NCBI RefSeq assembly: GCF_900110735.1
Contig: NZ_FOET01000001.1
Location: 372,001-436,000, forward strand
DNA length: 64,000 nt
Reading direction: 5' to 3'
Source of the DNA: Streptomyces radiopugnans
GTDB lineage: Bacteria > Actinomycetota > Actinomycetes > Streptomycetales > Streptomycetaceae
A program made the translations under genes and the position numbers. The notes beneath the pieces were generated by a model. The model was given only the letters and a program-made list of their open reading frames with translations, ran no database searches and was not told the origin of the DNA. Position 1 is the stretch's first letter, and each line of letters opens with the position of its first letter. Positions 1 to 11,688 of the stretch are shown here, in pieces.

Positions 1-2
1 CG

Positions 3-1403
<1,401 letters not shown>

Positions 1404-1462
1404 GCCCGCCCGGGGCCGGCCGTACGGGCCGGTGCGCGGGCGGAGCCGCAGGACGGAGCGTC

Positions 1463-1508
1463 TGTGAGGGTGCCCACCGGCCCGTACGGGCCGGTGGGCA
1501 CCCTCACA
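1463..1508 (+). terminator. Perfect palindromic terminator after lepA
   Basis: A 46-bp perfect palindrome has 23-bp arms meeting at GTAC (1484-1487) and starts 60 bases after the lepA stop. No T-run follows, which is normal for intrinsic terminators in this G+C range. It should end lepA transcription before the next gene. Confidence 0.8.
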
Positions 1509-1604
1509 CGTGCGGGGCCCGTCCGCGGGCGCACGGGTGGGCGGCGGGGTATGTGGTGTATGTATCGCACAGGTCACGGCTTCACGTAGGCGACGTGCAA
1601 GCCC

Positions 1605-1633
1605 TTTCAAGGCGGGGCCTTCCGCCTTAGGCT
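1605..1633 (+). promoter_or_regulatory. Candidate promoter of the acyl-CoA synthetase gene
   Basis: TTTCAA (1605-1610) and TAGGCT (1628-1633) are separated by 17 bases and resemble a HrdB-type -35/-10 pair. The spacing is ideal, but the -35 match is weak. It lies 154 bases upstream of the GTG start. Confidence 0.4.
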
Positions 1634-1649
1634 GATCGCCCGCTCGGTT

Positions 1650-1665
1650 GTTACTCGCGAGTCAC
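1650..1665 (+). promoter_or_regulatory. Candidate TetR-type operator in the acyl-CoA synthetase leader
   Basis: GTTACTCGCGAGTCAC is a 16-bp palindrome with one mismatched pair and a perfect ACTCGCGAGT core at 1653-1662. It begins 17 bases after the candidate -10, where a repressor would block clearance. The shape is that of operators of TetR-family lipid regulators in actinobacteria. The regulator is not in the window, so the assignment is inference. Confidence 0.4.
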
Positions 1666-1786
1666 TCAATACGCACAGACCAGCACGCACAGCACGGAAC
1701 CGTTCCACCCCTTCCCACCCCAGCACTCGCGGTGGACCGAGCCTTGGAGCCACCCCCCTGCACCGTCGCGGGCCCCGGAGGATGTT

Positions 1787-3676
<1,890 letters not shown>

Positions 3677-3679
3677 GAC

Positions 3680-3761
3680 CCGGGGGCGCGCCGCCCCCGG
3701 ACCGCTCCGGACCGCTTTCTCGGACCGCCCCCGCCGGGCACCAGGGGCCCGGCGGGGGCGG
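3680..3761. terminator. Bidirectional terminators between acyl-CoA ligase and hemW
   Basis: Two hairpins lie in the convergent gap. The first has a 9-bp stem and 3-base loop at 3680-3700. The second has a 15-bp perfect stem (3725-3739 with 3747-3761) and a 7-base loop. They serve transcripts from both sides. Confidence 0.75.
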
Positions 3762-3827
3762 CCGTCCGGGAGGCGCGGTTCGGGGAGCGGGGGACGGACC
3801 GGGGCGGGCTGGGGCGGACCGGTCCGC

Positions 3828-5060
3828 TCAGTCCACCAGGTCGCGGACCACCGCGTCAGCCAGCAGCCGGCCGCGCAGGGTCAGCGCCGCGCGCCCGCGC
3901 TCGTACGCCTCCGGGCGCAGCAGCCCGTCCGCCAGCGCCCGCTCGGCGGCGCGCGCCCCGGCCGGGGCCAGGACGTCCAGCGGTACGCCGTCCACCAGCC
4001 GCAGCTCCAGCAGGATCCGCTCCACGCGCCGGTCCCCGGCGTCCAGCACCTCGCGGCCCACGCCCGGTGAGCGGCCCTCGGCGAGCGCCTGGGCGTACGC
4101 GCCCGGGTGCTTGGCGTTCCACCAGCGCACCCCGCCGACGTGGCTGTGCGCCCCCGGACCGGCGCCCCACCAGTCGGCGCCCGTCCAGTACAGCTCGTTG
4201 TGGCGGCAGCGGGCGGCCTCCGTCGACGCCCAGTTCGACACCTCGTACCAGCTGAGACCGGCCGCCGACAGCATCTCCTCGGCGATCAGGTAGCGGTCGG
4301 CGTGCACGTCGTCGTCCGTCATCGGCACCTCGCCGCGCCGGATGCGGGCGGCCAGCCGCGTGCCGTCCTCCACGATCAGCGCGTACGCCGAGACGTGGTC
4401 GGGCCCGGCGCCGAGGGCGGCCTCCAGCGAGGCCCGCCAGTCGTCGTCGCTCTCGCCCGGGGTGCCGTAGATCAGGTCAAGGTTGACGTGCTCGAAGCCC
4501 GCCGCGCGGGCCTCGGCCACGCACGCCTCGGGGCGGCCCGGGGTGTGGGTGCGGTCCAGCACGGCCAGCACGTGCCGCCGGGCGCTCTGCATGCCGAAGG
4601 AGATCCGGTTGAAGCCCGCCTCGCGCAGGTCGGCCAGGTAGGCCGGGTCGACGGACTCCGGGTTGGCCTCCGTGGTGACCTCCGCGTCCTCCGCCAGCCC
4701 GAACTCCTCGCGGATCACGGCCAGCATCCGCCCCAGGTCGGCGGCGGGCAGCAGGGTGGGGGTGCCGCCGCCGACGAAGACCGTCTCCACCGGCCGGGGG
4801 TCGTCGCCGAGCACCTTGCGGGCCAGCCGCACCTCCTCGGCCAGCGTCCGCGCGTAGTTCTCCCGCGAGGCGAGGACGCCCCCGGAGCCGCGCAGCTCGC
4901 TCGCGGTGTAGGTGTTGAAGTCGCAGTAGCCGCAGCGCGTCGCGCAGTACGGCACGTGCAGGTAGAAGCCGAGGGGGCGCCGCGCCGCGTCCGCCAGGGC
5001 GTGCGCGGGCAGGGATCCGTCGGCGGGGACGGGCTCGCCGTCGGGGAGTGCGGAAGGCAT
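3828..5060 (-). CDS. hemW: Radical SAM heme chaperone HemW (formerly HemN-like)
   Basis: The 410-residue product carries the radical-SAM cluster motif CATRCGYCDF (CxxxCxxC with the HemW/HemN aromatic) near residue 35. It continues with VFVGGGTPTLL, TTEANPES and NRISFGMQS, the standard core of the family, and has the C-terminal HemN-type domain. The CxxxCxxC motif is preceded by HVPYC, and the length fits HemW, which inserts heme into respiratory proteins, better than true oxygen-independent coproporphyrinogen oxidase. ATG 5060 (MPSALPDG) was chosen from the usual streptomycete N-terminus; an ATG at 5069 and a further upstream frame are possible, and no strong ribosome site separates them. It is transcribed leftward, probably with the two genes upstream of it. 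Confidence 0.9.
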   Translation of the reverse strand: MPSALPDGEPVPADGSLPAHALADAARRPLGFYLHVPYCATRCGYCDFNTYTASELRGSGGVLASRENYARTLAEEVRLARKVLGDDPRPVETVFVGGGTPTLLPAADLGRMLAVIREEFGLAEDAEVTTEANPESVDPAYLADLREAGFNRISFGMQSARRHVLAVLDRTHTPGRPEACVAEARAAGFEHVNLDLIYGTPGESDDDWRASLEAALGAGPDHVSAYALIVEDGTRLAARIRRGEVPMTDDDVHADRYLIAEEMLSAAGLSWYEVSNWASTEAARCRHNELYWTGADWWGAGPGAHSHVGGVRWWNAKHPGAYAQALAEGRSPGVGREVLDAGDRRVERILLELRLVDGVPLDVLAPAGARAAERALADGLLRPEAYERGRAALTLRGRLLADAVVRDLVD

Positions 5061-5165
5061 GGGGTCCATTGTCCCGCACCCGCCCCGCACCTGCCCCGGA
5101 CCTCTTCCGTCCCGGACCCGCACGGACGGCCGGCGGCGGACGTCCGTGCGTCCGTGCGGCCGGGT

Positions 5166-6023
5166 TCACGGACCGGTGGGTCCGCCCACCGTGACGTGGT
5201 CGATCAGCCGCTCGACCGGGCCGAGCAGCCCCGGCTCCAGATCCGTGTAGTCGCGCACGCTCCCCAGGATCCGCTTCCACGCCGCGCCGGTGTTCTCCGG
5301 CCAGCCCAGCGCCCGGCACACCCCCGTCTTCCAGTCCTGGCCGCGCGGCACCTCGGGCCAGGCGTCGATGCCCAGCGCGGACGGCTTCACCGCCTCCCAG
5401 ACGTCGATGTACGGGTGGCCGACGACCAGCACGTTCTCGCCGGTGACCCGATCGGCGATCCGGGACTCCTTGGAACCGGGCACCAGATGGTCCACCAGCA
5501 CTCCCAGCCGGGCCTCGGGGGTGGGGCCGAATGCCTCCACGACGGCCGGGAGGTCGTCCACGCCCTCCAGGTACTCCACGACCACGCCCTCGATCCGCAG
5601 GTCGTCGCCCCAGACCTTCTCCACCAGCTCCGCGTCGTGGCGCCCCTCGACGTAGATGCGCCCCGCCCGCGCCACCCGGGCGCGGGCGCCCGGCACCGCC
5701 ACCGACCCCGAGGCGGTGCGCCGGGGCGCCTGCGGAGCGGGCGGGGCCACCGCCCGCGGCCGGACCAGGGTGACGGCCTTCCCCTCCAGCAGGAAGCCGC
5801 GCGGCTCCATCGGGAAGACCCGGTGCCTGCCGAAGCGGTCCTCCAGTGTGACGGTGAACCCCTGCGCCGTCTTCTCGCAGCGCACCACGGCCCCGCAGAA
5901 GCCGGTCGTGACCTCCTCCACCACCAGGTCCGGCTCGGCGGGAACCTCGGGCGCGGGCCTGTGGTTCCCCGAGGTCCGCTTCCACGGAGGGGTCAGGTCG
6001 GGGCCGTACTGTCTGCTGCGCAT
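5166..6023 (-). CDS. DUF3097 family protein with a TOPRIM-like segment
   Basis: This 285-residue soluble protein belongs to an actinobacterial family of unknown function (DUF3097). It has no signal peptide or membrane segment. The N-terminal 90 residues look beta-rich and RNA/nucleotide-binding-like (GAVVRCEKTAQGFTVTLEDR). The centre reads RIYVEGRHDAELVEKVWG, then EYLEGVDDL and GVLVDHLVPGSKE. This is the order of a TOPRIM fold: hydrophobic strand-E-G-x-x-D, then strand-D. The second aspartate of the TOPRIM DxD is not obvious, so catalysis is uncertain. The start is ATG 6023. The gene lies between hemW and a metallo-hydrolase on the same strand. The biological role is not known. Confidence 0.8.
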   Translation of the reverse strand: MRSRQYGPDLTPPWKRTSGNHRPAPEVPAEPDLVVEEVTTGFCGAVVRCEKTAQGFTVTLEDRFGRHRVFPMEPRGFLLEGKAVTLVRPRAVAPPAPQAPRRTASGSVAVPGARARVARAGRIYVEGRHDAELVEKVWGDDLRIEGVVVEYLEGVDDLPAVVEAFGPTPEARLGVLVDHLVPGSKESRIADRVTGENVLVVGHPYIDVWEAVKPSALGIDAWPEVPRGQDWKTGVCRALGWPENTGAAWKRILGSVRDYTDLEPGLLGPVERLIDHVTVGGPTGP

Positions 6024-6115
6024 GCGGTCATTGTGTTACGTGATCCCCACCGCGAAACCCGGGGCGGAAGACGGAACCCGCCGTGAAGCCTGCCGCGTCA
6101 CCCGCCAACTGTCAT

Positions 6116-6143
6116 CCGCCACCCGCCACCCGCCACCCGTCAC
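6116..6143. repeat. 7-bp tandem repeat (CCGCCAC)x4
   Basis: Three perfect CCGCCAC units and one CCGTCAC overlap the last codon and the stop of the metallo-hydrolase. This is simple sequence, probably from replication slippage. It changes only the 3' end of the gene. Confidence 0.6.
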
Positions 6144-6853
6144 CCGGCGCCGAAGCGCTCAGCCAGCGCGTCGCGCTGGGCGCGGACGAAGGCGGCGTCC
6201 ACCACCGCCCCGTGGCCCGGCACGTACAGCGCGTCCTCGCCGCCCAGGGCGAGCAGCCGGTCCAGCGCGGCCGGCCAGTGGACGGGGTGGGAGTCCGGGC
6301 CCGCCTGCGGCTCGCCGGACTCCTCCACCAGATCGCCGCAGAAGACCACGTCCGGCCCGCCGGGGGCGCCGGGGACCACGACGGCCAGGTCGTGGGCGGT
6401 GTGCGCCGGGCCGACGTTGGCAAGGAGCACCTCCCGGTCGCCCAGCCGGACGGTCAGCTCGCCGGCCACCCGGTGGTGCGGGTGGACGAGCACGTCGACC
6501 GCCTCGGCCGCCTCCCGCGGGTCCACACCGTGCCGTACGGCGTCCTCGCGCAGCCCGTCCTTGGAGTGGACCAGCAGGTCCTCGATCCCCACCGCCCCGT
6601 AGACCTCCACCCCGGCGAAGGCCGACGCGCCCAGGACGTGGTCGAAGTGCGGATGGGTCAGCGCCACATGGGTCACCGGCTGCCCGAAGCGCTCGTGCAG
6701 GTACCGCCGGACGCGCGCGCCGTCACCCAGCGTCGCGCCCGTGTCGACCACCAGCACCCCCGACTCGCCCGCGACGGCCCCGACGGTCTCGTCCCAGCCG
6801 GGCATGCGGCGGCGTACGACTCCAGGCGACAGCTCTTCCCAATCCGTCTCCAT
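6140..6853 (-). CDS. MBL-fold metallo-hydrolase
   Basis: The 237-residue protein is a compact metallo-beta-lactamase-fold hydrolase. [10 protein letters not shown] near residue 83 is the HxHxDH zinc motif. A later histidine is in GPAHTAHD, an aspartate in [12 protein letters not shown], and a last histidine in VPGHGAVVD, together giving a full two-metal site of glyoxalase-II/beta-lactamase type. The start is ATG 6853 (METDWEEL). There is no signal peptide, so it acts in the cytosol. The substrate cannot be named from sequence; small thioesters or lactones are typical. It is divergent from hrcA and may be cotranscribed leftward with the DUF3097 gene and hemW. Confidence 0.85.
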   Translation of the reverse strand: METDWEELSPGVVRRRMPGWDETVGAVAGESGVLVVDTGATLGDGARVRRYLHERFGQPVTHVALTHPHFDHVLGASAFAGVEVYGAVGIEDLLVHSKDGLREDAVRHGVDPREAAEAVDVLVHPHHRVAGELTVRLGDREVLLANVGPAHTAHDLAVVVPGAPGGPDVVFCGDLVEESGEPQAGPDSHPVHWPAALDRLLALGGEDALYVPGHGAVVDAAFVRAQRDALAERFGAG

Positions 6854-6932
6854 ACCGCGACGCTAGCGCCATCACGCGGGCGGTGCCCGCCGGGGATGTG
6901 GTGCGGATCGCCCTCCCGGTCGGCGGCCGCCC

Positions 6933-6963
6933 TTGCCCTGGCCGTGGTCACCGGCCGTACACT
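6933..6963 (+). promoter_or_regulatory. Candidate hrcA promoter
   Basis: TTGCCC (6933-6938) and TACACT (6958-6963) are 19 bases apart, a little long for HrdB. The expected start of transcription would fall at or just before the CIRCE element, consistent with repression by HrcA. Confidence 0.45.
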
Positions 6964-6975
6964 GGCACAGGGTGA

Positions 6976-7002
6976 CTGGCACTCACCGGCTGAGAGTGCC
7001 AG
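6976..7002 (+). promoter_or_regulatory. CIRCE operator
   Basis: CTGGCACTC, nine bases, GAGTGCCAG: a perfect 9-9-9 inverted repeat. It differs from the TTAGCACTC consensus only in the outermost positions. It is the binding site of the heat-shock repressor HrcA encoded 43 bases downstream, so the operon is autoregulated. Confidence 0.93.
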
Positions 7003-7045
7003 GGAAGAGGACCGGAAGAGACGGCCGGACGGGAGGTGCGCCCAG

Positions 7046-8062
7046 ATGCTCAGCGAACGCAGACTCGAAGTCCTGCGCGCCATCGTCCAGGACTACGTGG
7101 GCACCCAGGAGCCGGTGGGGTCCAAGGCCCTCACCGAGCGGCACAACCTCCAGGTCTCCCCGGCCACCGTGCGCAACGACATGGCGGCCCTGGAGGACGA
7201 GGGGTACATCGCCCAGCCGCACACCAGCGCGGGCCGCATCCCCACCGACAAGGGGTACCGCCTGTTCGTCGACAGGCTGGCGGGCGTCAAGCCGCTGTCC
7301 AAGCCGGAGCGCCGGGCGATCCAGAACTTCCTGGAGGACGCCGTCGACCTCGACGACGTCGTCAGCCGCACCGTGCGGCTGCTGGCCCAGCTCACCCGCC
7401 AGGTCGCCGTCGTCCAGTACCCCTCGCTGACCCGTTCGACCGTCCGCCACGTCGAACTGCTGCTCCTGGCCCCCGCGCGTCTGATGCTCGTGCTGATCAC
7501 GGACACCGGGCGGGTCGAGCAGCGCATGGTGGACTGCCCGGCCCCCATCTCCGAGTCGTCCCTGGCCGACCTGCGCGCCCGGCTCAACAGCCGGGTGGTC
7601 GGCGAGCGCTTCTCGGAGGTGCCCAGGCTGGTGCAGGACCTGCCGGAGTCCTTCGACCAGGAGGACCGCGGCACGGTCTCGGCGGTGCTCGCCACGCTCC
7701 TTGAGACACTGGTGGAGGAGACCGAGGAGCGGCTGATGATCGGCGGCACCGCCAATCTCACCCGCTTCGTGCACGACTTCCCGCTGACCATCCGGCCGGT
7801 GCTGGAAGCTCTGGAGGAGCAGGTCGTCCTGCTCAAGCTGCTGGGGGAGGCGAAGGATCCGGGCATGACGGTGCGAATCGGTCATGAGAATGTTCACGAG
7901 GGACTGACGTCAACGTCGGTCGTCTCGGTCGGTTACGGTTCGGGAGACGAGGCGGTCGCCAAGCTCGGTGTGGTCGGACCGACCCGGATGGACTACCCCG
8001 GAACGATGGGAGCGGTACGCGCAGTGGCACGTTACGTCGGACAGATCCTCGCGGAGTCGTAA
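7046..8062 (+). CDS. hrcA: Heat-inducible transcription repressor HrcA
   Basis: The 338-residue protein has a winged-helix N-terminus ([18 protein letters not shown], then [20 protein letters not shown] as recognition region), followed by the GAF-like HrcA domain and a C-terminal segment ending in [15 protein letters not shown]. It represses CIRCE-controlled chaperone genes and is kept active by GroEL. The start is ATG 7046 with GGGAGG at 7031-7036; the open frame extends far upstream but without homology. A CIRCE element lies just upstream. The TAA stop (8060-8062) is directly followed by the GTG of dnaJ2, so the two are cotranscribed and translationally linked. Confidence 0.97.
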   Translation: MLSERRLEVLRAIVQDYVGTQEPVGSKALTERHNLQVSPATVRNDMAALEDEGYIAQPHTSAGRIPTDKGYRLFVDRLAGVKPLSKPERRAIQNFLEDAVDLDDVVSRTVRLLAQLTRQVAVVQYPSLTRSTVRHVELLLLAPARLMLVLITDTGRVEQRMVDCPAPISESSLADLRARLNSRVVGERFSEVPRLVQDLPESFDQEDRGTVSAVLATLLETLVEETEERLMIGGTANLTRFVHDFPLTIRPVLEALEEQVVLLKLLGEAKDPGMTVRIGHENVHEGLTSTSVVSVGYGSGDEAVAKLGVVGPTRMDYPGTMGAVRAVARYVGQILAES

Positions 8063-9190
8063 GTGGCAACCGACTACTACGCGGTCCTGGGCGTGCAGCG
8101 CGATGCCTCGCAGGACGAGATCAAGAAGGCCTTCCGCCGGCTCGCGCGCGAACTGCATCCCGACGTCAACCCGGACCCGAAGACGCAGGAGCGCTTCAAG
8201 GAGATCAACACCGCCTACGAGGTGCTCTCCGACCCGCAGAAGAAGCAGATGTACGACCTCGGCGGCGACCCGATGGGCGGCGCGGGCCGGGGCGGCGGCT
8301 TCGGCGGGGGCTTCGGCAACTTCTCCGACATCATGGACGCCTTCTTCGGCGCCGCCTCCCAGCGCGGGCCGAGGTCCCGCACCCGGCGAGGCCAGGACGC
8401 CATGATCCGGCTCGACATCGAGCTGGACGAAGCGGCCTTCGGCACCACCAAGGACATCCAGGTGGACACGGCGGTCGTATGCACCACGTGCAGCGGCGAG
8501 GGCGCGGCCCCGGGCACGTCCGCGCAGACGTGCGACATGTGCCGCGGCCGCGGAGAGGTCTCGCAGGTCACCCGGTCCTTCCTGGGCCAGGTCATGACCT
8601 CGCGCCCCTGCCCGCAGTGCCAGGGCTTCGGCACGGTCGTGCCCACCCCCTGCCCGGAGTGCGCCGGCGACGGCCGGGTGCGCTCGCGGCGCAACCTGAC
8701 GGTGAAGATCCCGGCCGGCGTCGACAACGGCACCCGCATCCAGCTCGCCGGTGAGGGCGAGGTCGGCCCGGGCGGCGGCCCGGCGGGCGACCTGTACGTC
8801 GAGATCCACGAGGTGCCGCACCCGGTCTTCCAGCGGCGCGGCGACGACCTGCACTGCACGGTCACCATCCCCATGACGGCCGCGGCGCTGGGCACCAAGG
8901 TCCCGCTGGAGACGCTGGACGGCATGGAGGAGGTCGACATCCGGCCCGGCACCCAGTCCGGCCAGTCGATCCCGCTCCACCAGCGCGGTGTGACGCACCT
9001 GCGCGGCGGCGGCCGCGGCGACCTGATCGTCCACGTGGAGGTCCAGACGCCGAGCAAGCTGGACCCGGAGCAGGAGGAGCTGCTGCGCCGTCTGGCCAAG
9101 CTGCGGGGCGAGGAACGGCCGACAGGCCAGTTCCAGCCGGGTCAGCAGGGGCTGTTCTCGCGGCTGAAGGACGCGTTCAACGGGCGCTGA
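8063..9190 (+). CDS. dnaJ2: Molecular chaperone DnaJ (second copy type, DnaJ2)
   Basis: This 375-residue type I J-protein stimulates the DnaK ATPase and binds unfolded clients. The J domain is residues 1-70 with HPD (ELHPDVN) near residue 32. A Gly-rich linker spans about 75-90. The zinc-binding region at about 140-205 has four CxxCxGxG-type repeats ([32 protein letters not shown]). Client-binding and dimerisation beta-domains follow. The GTG start at 8063 abuts the hrcA stop with no spacer. Pairing with hrcA is the hallmark of the actinobacterial dnaJ2, distinct from the copy in the dnaK operon. Expression should follow CIRCE/HrcA. Confidence 0.97.
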   Translation: MATDYYAVLGVQRDASQDEIKKAFRRLARELHPDVNPDPKTQERFKEINTAYEVLSDPQKKQMYDLGGDPMGGAGRGGGFGGGFGNFSDIMDAFFGAASQRGPRSRTRRGQDAMIRLDIELDEAAFGTTKDIQVDTAVVCTTCSGEGAAPGTSAQTCDMCRGRGEVSQVTRSFLGQVMTSRPCPQCQGFGTVVPTPCPECAGDGRVRSRRNLTVKIPAGVDNGTRIQLAGEGEVGPGGGPAGDLYVEIHEVPHPVFQRRGDDLHCTVTIPMTAAALGTKVPLETLDGMEEVDIRPGTQSGQSIPLHQRGVTHLRGGGRGDLIVHVEVQTPSKLDPEQEELLRRLAKLRGEERPTGQFQPGQQGLFSRLKDAFNGR

Positions 9191-9264
9191 GGCGGCACTG
9201 GGACGGTGCTGAGACGGCGCTGGGCCAAGGCGGCCGGGGTCCGGGGGCATGACAGGATGCCGTC

Positions 9265-9327
9265 ATGCCCACCGAGCTGATCACCCCGGCCGCCCGGCCG
9301 GGGCACCCCGCCGGGCGGCCCTCGTGA
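9265..9327 (+). CDS. Possible 20-codon leader ORF coupled to rsmE
   Basis: ATG 9265 opens a 20-codon frame (MPTELITPAARPGHPAGRPS) that ends in TGA overlapping the GTG of rsmE as GTGA. The arrangement would couple rsmE translation to the short ORF. It has no recognisable product and may be the eroded end of a gene lost between dnaJ2 and rsmE. Confidence 0.3.
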   Translation: MPTELITPAARPGHPAGRPS

Positions 9328-10073
9328 CCGCCCCCGTCTTCCTGACCGAGACCGCCGCCCTGGCCGGCGCCGCCCCCGGCGCCGTACTGGCGCTGGAGGG
9401 GCCCGAGGGGCGGCACGCCGTCGCGGTACGGCGGCTGCGCGCGGGTGAGGAGATCGTCCTCACCGACGGTGCGGGCACCGGGGCCTTCGGCACCGTCGCG
9501 GCCGTCGAGGGGAAGGACCGGCTGGAGGTCGCCGTCGCCGAGGTGCGCACCGAGCCGGAGCCGCGTCCGCGGATCACCGTCGTCCAGGCCCTGCCCAAGG
9601 GCGACCGCGGCGAGCTGGCCGTGGAGACGATGACGGAGACGGGCGTGGACGCGATCGTGCCCTGGTCCGCGTCGCGCTGCGTCACGCAGTGGCGGGGCGA
9701 GCGCGGGCAGAAGGCGCTGCGCAAATGGCGTTCCACCGCGCGCGAGGCCGGCAAGCAGTCGCGCAGGCTTCGCTTCCCGGAGGTCGCCGAGCCGGTCACC
9801 ACCCGGCAGCTGCTCCCGCTGCTGTCGTCCGCCGCCTTCGCCGCGGTCCTCCACGAGGAGGGCTCGCTGCCGCTGGCGGCCGCCGAGCTGCCCGCCGGGG
9901 GCGAGCTGGTGCTCGTCGTCGGTCCGGAGGGCGGGGTCGCGCCGGAGGAGCTGGAGGCGTTCGCGCAGGCGGGCGCGCACCCGTACCGGCTGGGCCCGAG
10001 TGTGCTGCGCACCTCGACAGCGGGTACGGCGGCGGCGGCGCTGCTGCTGGGACGCACCGGCCGCTGGTCCTGA
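9324..10073 (+). CDS. rsmE: 16S rRNA (uracil-1498-N3)-methyltransferase RsmE
   Basis: The 249-residue SPOUT-class enzyme methylates N3 of U1498 in 16S rRNA using S-adenosylmethionine. The N-terminal PUA-like domain has the family opening GPEGRHAVAVRRLRAGEEI near residue 30. The C-terminal knot carries VQALPKGDRGELAVETMTE, then LVVGPEGGVAPEELEAF and the closing YRLGPSVLRTSTAGTAA, which form the cofactor site. GTG 9324 (VTAPVFLTE) was chosen because homology begins there; an ATG at 9249 in the same frame would add residues unlike the family. It follows dnaJ2 without a terminator. Confidence 0.93.
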   Translation: MTAPVFLTETAALAGAAPGAVLALEGPEGRHAVAVRRLRAGEEIVLTDGAGTGAFGTVAAVEGKDRLEVAVAEVRTEPEPRPRITVVQALPKGDRGELAVETMTETGVDAIVPWSASRCVTQWRGERGQKALRKWRSTAREAGKQSRRLRFPEVAEPVTTRQLLPLLSSAAFAAVLHEEGSLPLAAAELPAGGELVLVVGPEGGVAPEELEAFAQAGAHPYRLGPSVLRTSTAGTAAAALLLGRTGRWS

Positions 10074-10152
10074 TCACCGGCGCCCCGGCCGGGGTATACG
10101 ATCTGCGCTGCGTGACCACCGATCGACCCACTCCACAGCGAAAGGCGCCACC

Positions 10153-10527
10153 GTGGCGGAAGAACCGCAGGCGGACTGCCTGTTCTGCAAGATCGTCGTG
10201 GGGGACGTTCCGGCGACGATCGTCCACGAGACCGACACCACGCTCGCCTTCCGGGACATCAACCCGCAGGCGCCCACCCATGTGCTGGTGATCCCCAAGG
10301 AGCACCACCCCGACGCCGCCGCGCTGGCCGCCGCCGCCCCGCAGCTCGCCGCCGACGTGCTGCGCGCGGCGGGCGAGGTCGCCGAGCAGGAGAACATCGC
10401 CCCGCCCGGGGGTGCCACCGTCGGCTACCGGATCGTGTTCAACACCGGGGCGGGCGCCGGGCAGACCGTCTGGCACGCGCACGCCCACGTCCTCGGCGGG
10501 CGCGGCCTGAACTGGCCTCCCGGGTAA
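10153..10527 (+). CDS. HIT family nucleotide-binding hydrolase
   Basis: The 124-residue protein is a histidine-triad hydrolase of the HINT branch. ADCLFCKIV near the N-terminus gives the usual zinc/Cys pair, [16 protein letters not shown] is the central strand, and HAHAHVLGG near the C-terminus is the HxHxHxx catalytic triad. Family members cleave AMP-lysine or adenosine phosphoramidates. The start is GTG 10153, preceded by GCGAAAGG. The gene sits 79 bases after rsmE and 5 bases before the RNase Z-like gene, so the three probably form one transcript. Confidence 0.92.
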   Translation: MAEEPQADCLFCKIVVGDVPATIVHETDTTLAFRDINPQAPTHVLVIPKEHHPDAAALAAAAPQLAADVLRAAGEVAEQENIAPPGGATVGYRIVFNTGAGAGQTVWHAHAHVLGGRGLNWPPG

Positions 10528-10532
10528 GCCCG

Positions 10533-11438
10533 TTGTCCGTACGCGAACTGGTCGTGCTGGGCACCGCCAGCCAGGTGCCCACCCGCCGGCGCAACCACAA
10601 CGGCTATGTGCTGCGCTGGGACGGCGAGGCGCTGCTGTTCGACCCCGGCGAGGGCACCCAGCGCCAGATGCTCCGCGCGGGCGTGGCGGCCCACGACCTC
10701 ACCCGGCTGTGCGTCACCCACTTCCACGGCGACCACAGCCTGGGGCTGGCCGGGGTCATCCAGCGCATCAACCTCGACCGGGTGCCGCACCCTGTCACGG
10801 CGCACTACCCGGTCAGCGGGCAGCGATTCTTCGACCGCCTGCGCTACGCCACCGCCTACCGCGAGACGGTCGAGCTGCGCGAGGAACCGGTCGTCGCCGA
10901 CGGCACACTGGCCGTCACCGGCGCGTACACCCTCCAGGCGCGGCGCCTGTCCCATCCGGTGGAGTCCTACGGCTACCGCCTGGTCGAGCCCGACGGGCGC
11001 CGGATGCTGCCCGAGCGGCTCGCCGCCCACGGCATCTCGGGCCCCGACGTCGGCCGCATCCAGCGCGAGGGCGAGCTGCGCGGGGTGACGATCGACGAGG
11101 TGAGCGAGACCCGCCCCGGGCAGCGCTTCGCCTTCGTGATGGACACCCGGCTGTGCGACGGCGTGCACGCGCTCGCCGAGGGCTGCGACATGCTGGTCAT
11201 CGAGGCCACCTTCCTCGACGAGGAGGAGGCCCTGGCGCGGGAGTACGGTCACCTCACCGCGGGCCAGGCGGCCTCCGCCGCGGTGCGGGCGGGCGTGCGG
11301 CACCTGGTGCTCACGCACTTCTCGCAGCGCTACGACGATCCGGCCCGGTTCGCCGCCCAGGCCCGGGCGGCGGGGTTCGCCGGGGAGCTGACCGTGGCCG
11401 AGGACCTGATGCGGGTGCCGCTGCCCCGGCGGCGCTGA
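10533..11438 (+). CDS. MBL-fold ribonuclease Z-like protein
   Basis: The 301-residue protein starts with [20 protein letters not shown], the typical opening of RNase Z/ElaC proteins. [11 protein letters not shown] near residue 63 supplies HxHx[10 protein letters not shown] and [10 protein letters not shown] provide the aspartate region, and LTHFSQRY the last histidine. RNase Z cuts the 3' trailer of tRNA precursors; several actinobacterial relatives act on other phosphodiesters. The start is a rare TTG (10533) only five bases after the HIT gene stop, with no other in-frame start before strong homology. The Exosite arm is short, as in bacterial forms lacking a long insertion. Confidence 0.85.
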   Translation: MSVRELVVLGTASQVPTRRRNHNGYVLRWDGEALLFDPGEGTQRQMLRAGVAAHDLTRLCVTHFHGDHSLGLAGVIQRINLDRVPHPVTAHYPVSGQRFFDRLRYATAYRETVELREEPVVADGTLAVTGAYTLQARRLSHPVESYGYRLVEPDGRRMLPERLAAHGISGPDVGRIQREGELRGVTIDEVSETRPGQRFAFVMDTRLCDGVHALAEGCDMLVIEATFLDEEEALAREYGHLTAGQAASAAVRAGVRHLVLTHFSQRYDDPARFAAQARAAGFAGELTVAEDLMRVPLPRRR

Positions 11439-11552
11439 CGGCCCGCGCCCGGCCGCCCGCCCTTCTCCGTGCCCTGCTCCTCCGCGCCCGCGCCCGTACC
11501 GGCCTGCTCCGGTCGCCGCCGCGCGCCCTTTTCCGGAAACGTACGGGCACCC

Positions 11553-11581
11553 TTGACGCCTTCCCGCGCCGTACCTAGTCT
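11553..11581 (+). promoter_or_regulatory. Promoter of the glucarate dehydratase gene
   Basis: TTGACG (11553-11558) and TAGTCT (11576-11581) are spaced by 17 bases, a good HrdB-type match. The leader to the ATG is about 100 bases, and an AGGAG lies just before the start. The 250-base gap before the gene shows nothing else. Confidence 0.65.
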
Positions 11582-11688
11582 CCGTTTCCGCACATAGACA
11601 GGGTTCACATAGGAGAACGGATCGGCGGCGGGAAGGCCACGCCCCCCGGCGCCCGCCGCCGTCGGCCCCGACCCGACAGGAGTCGCCG

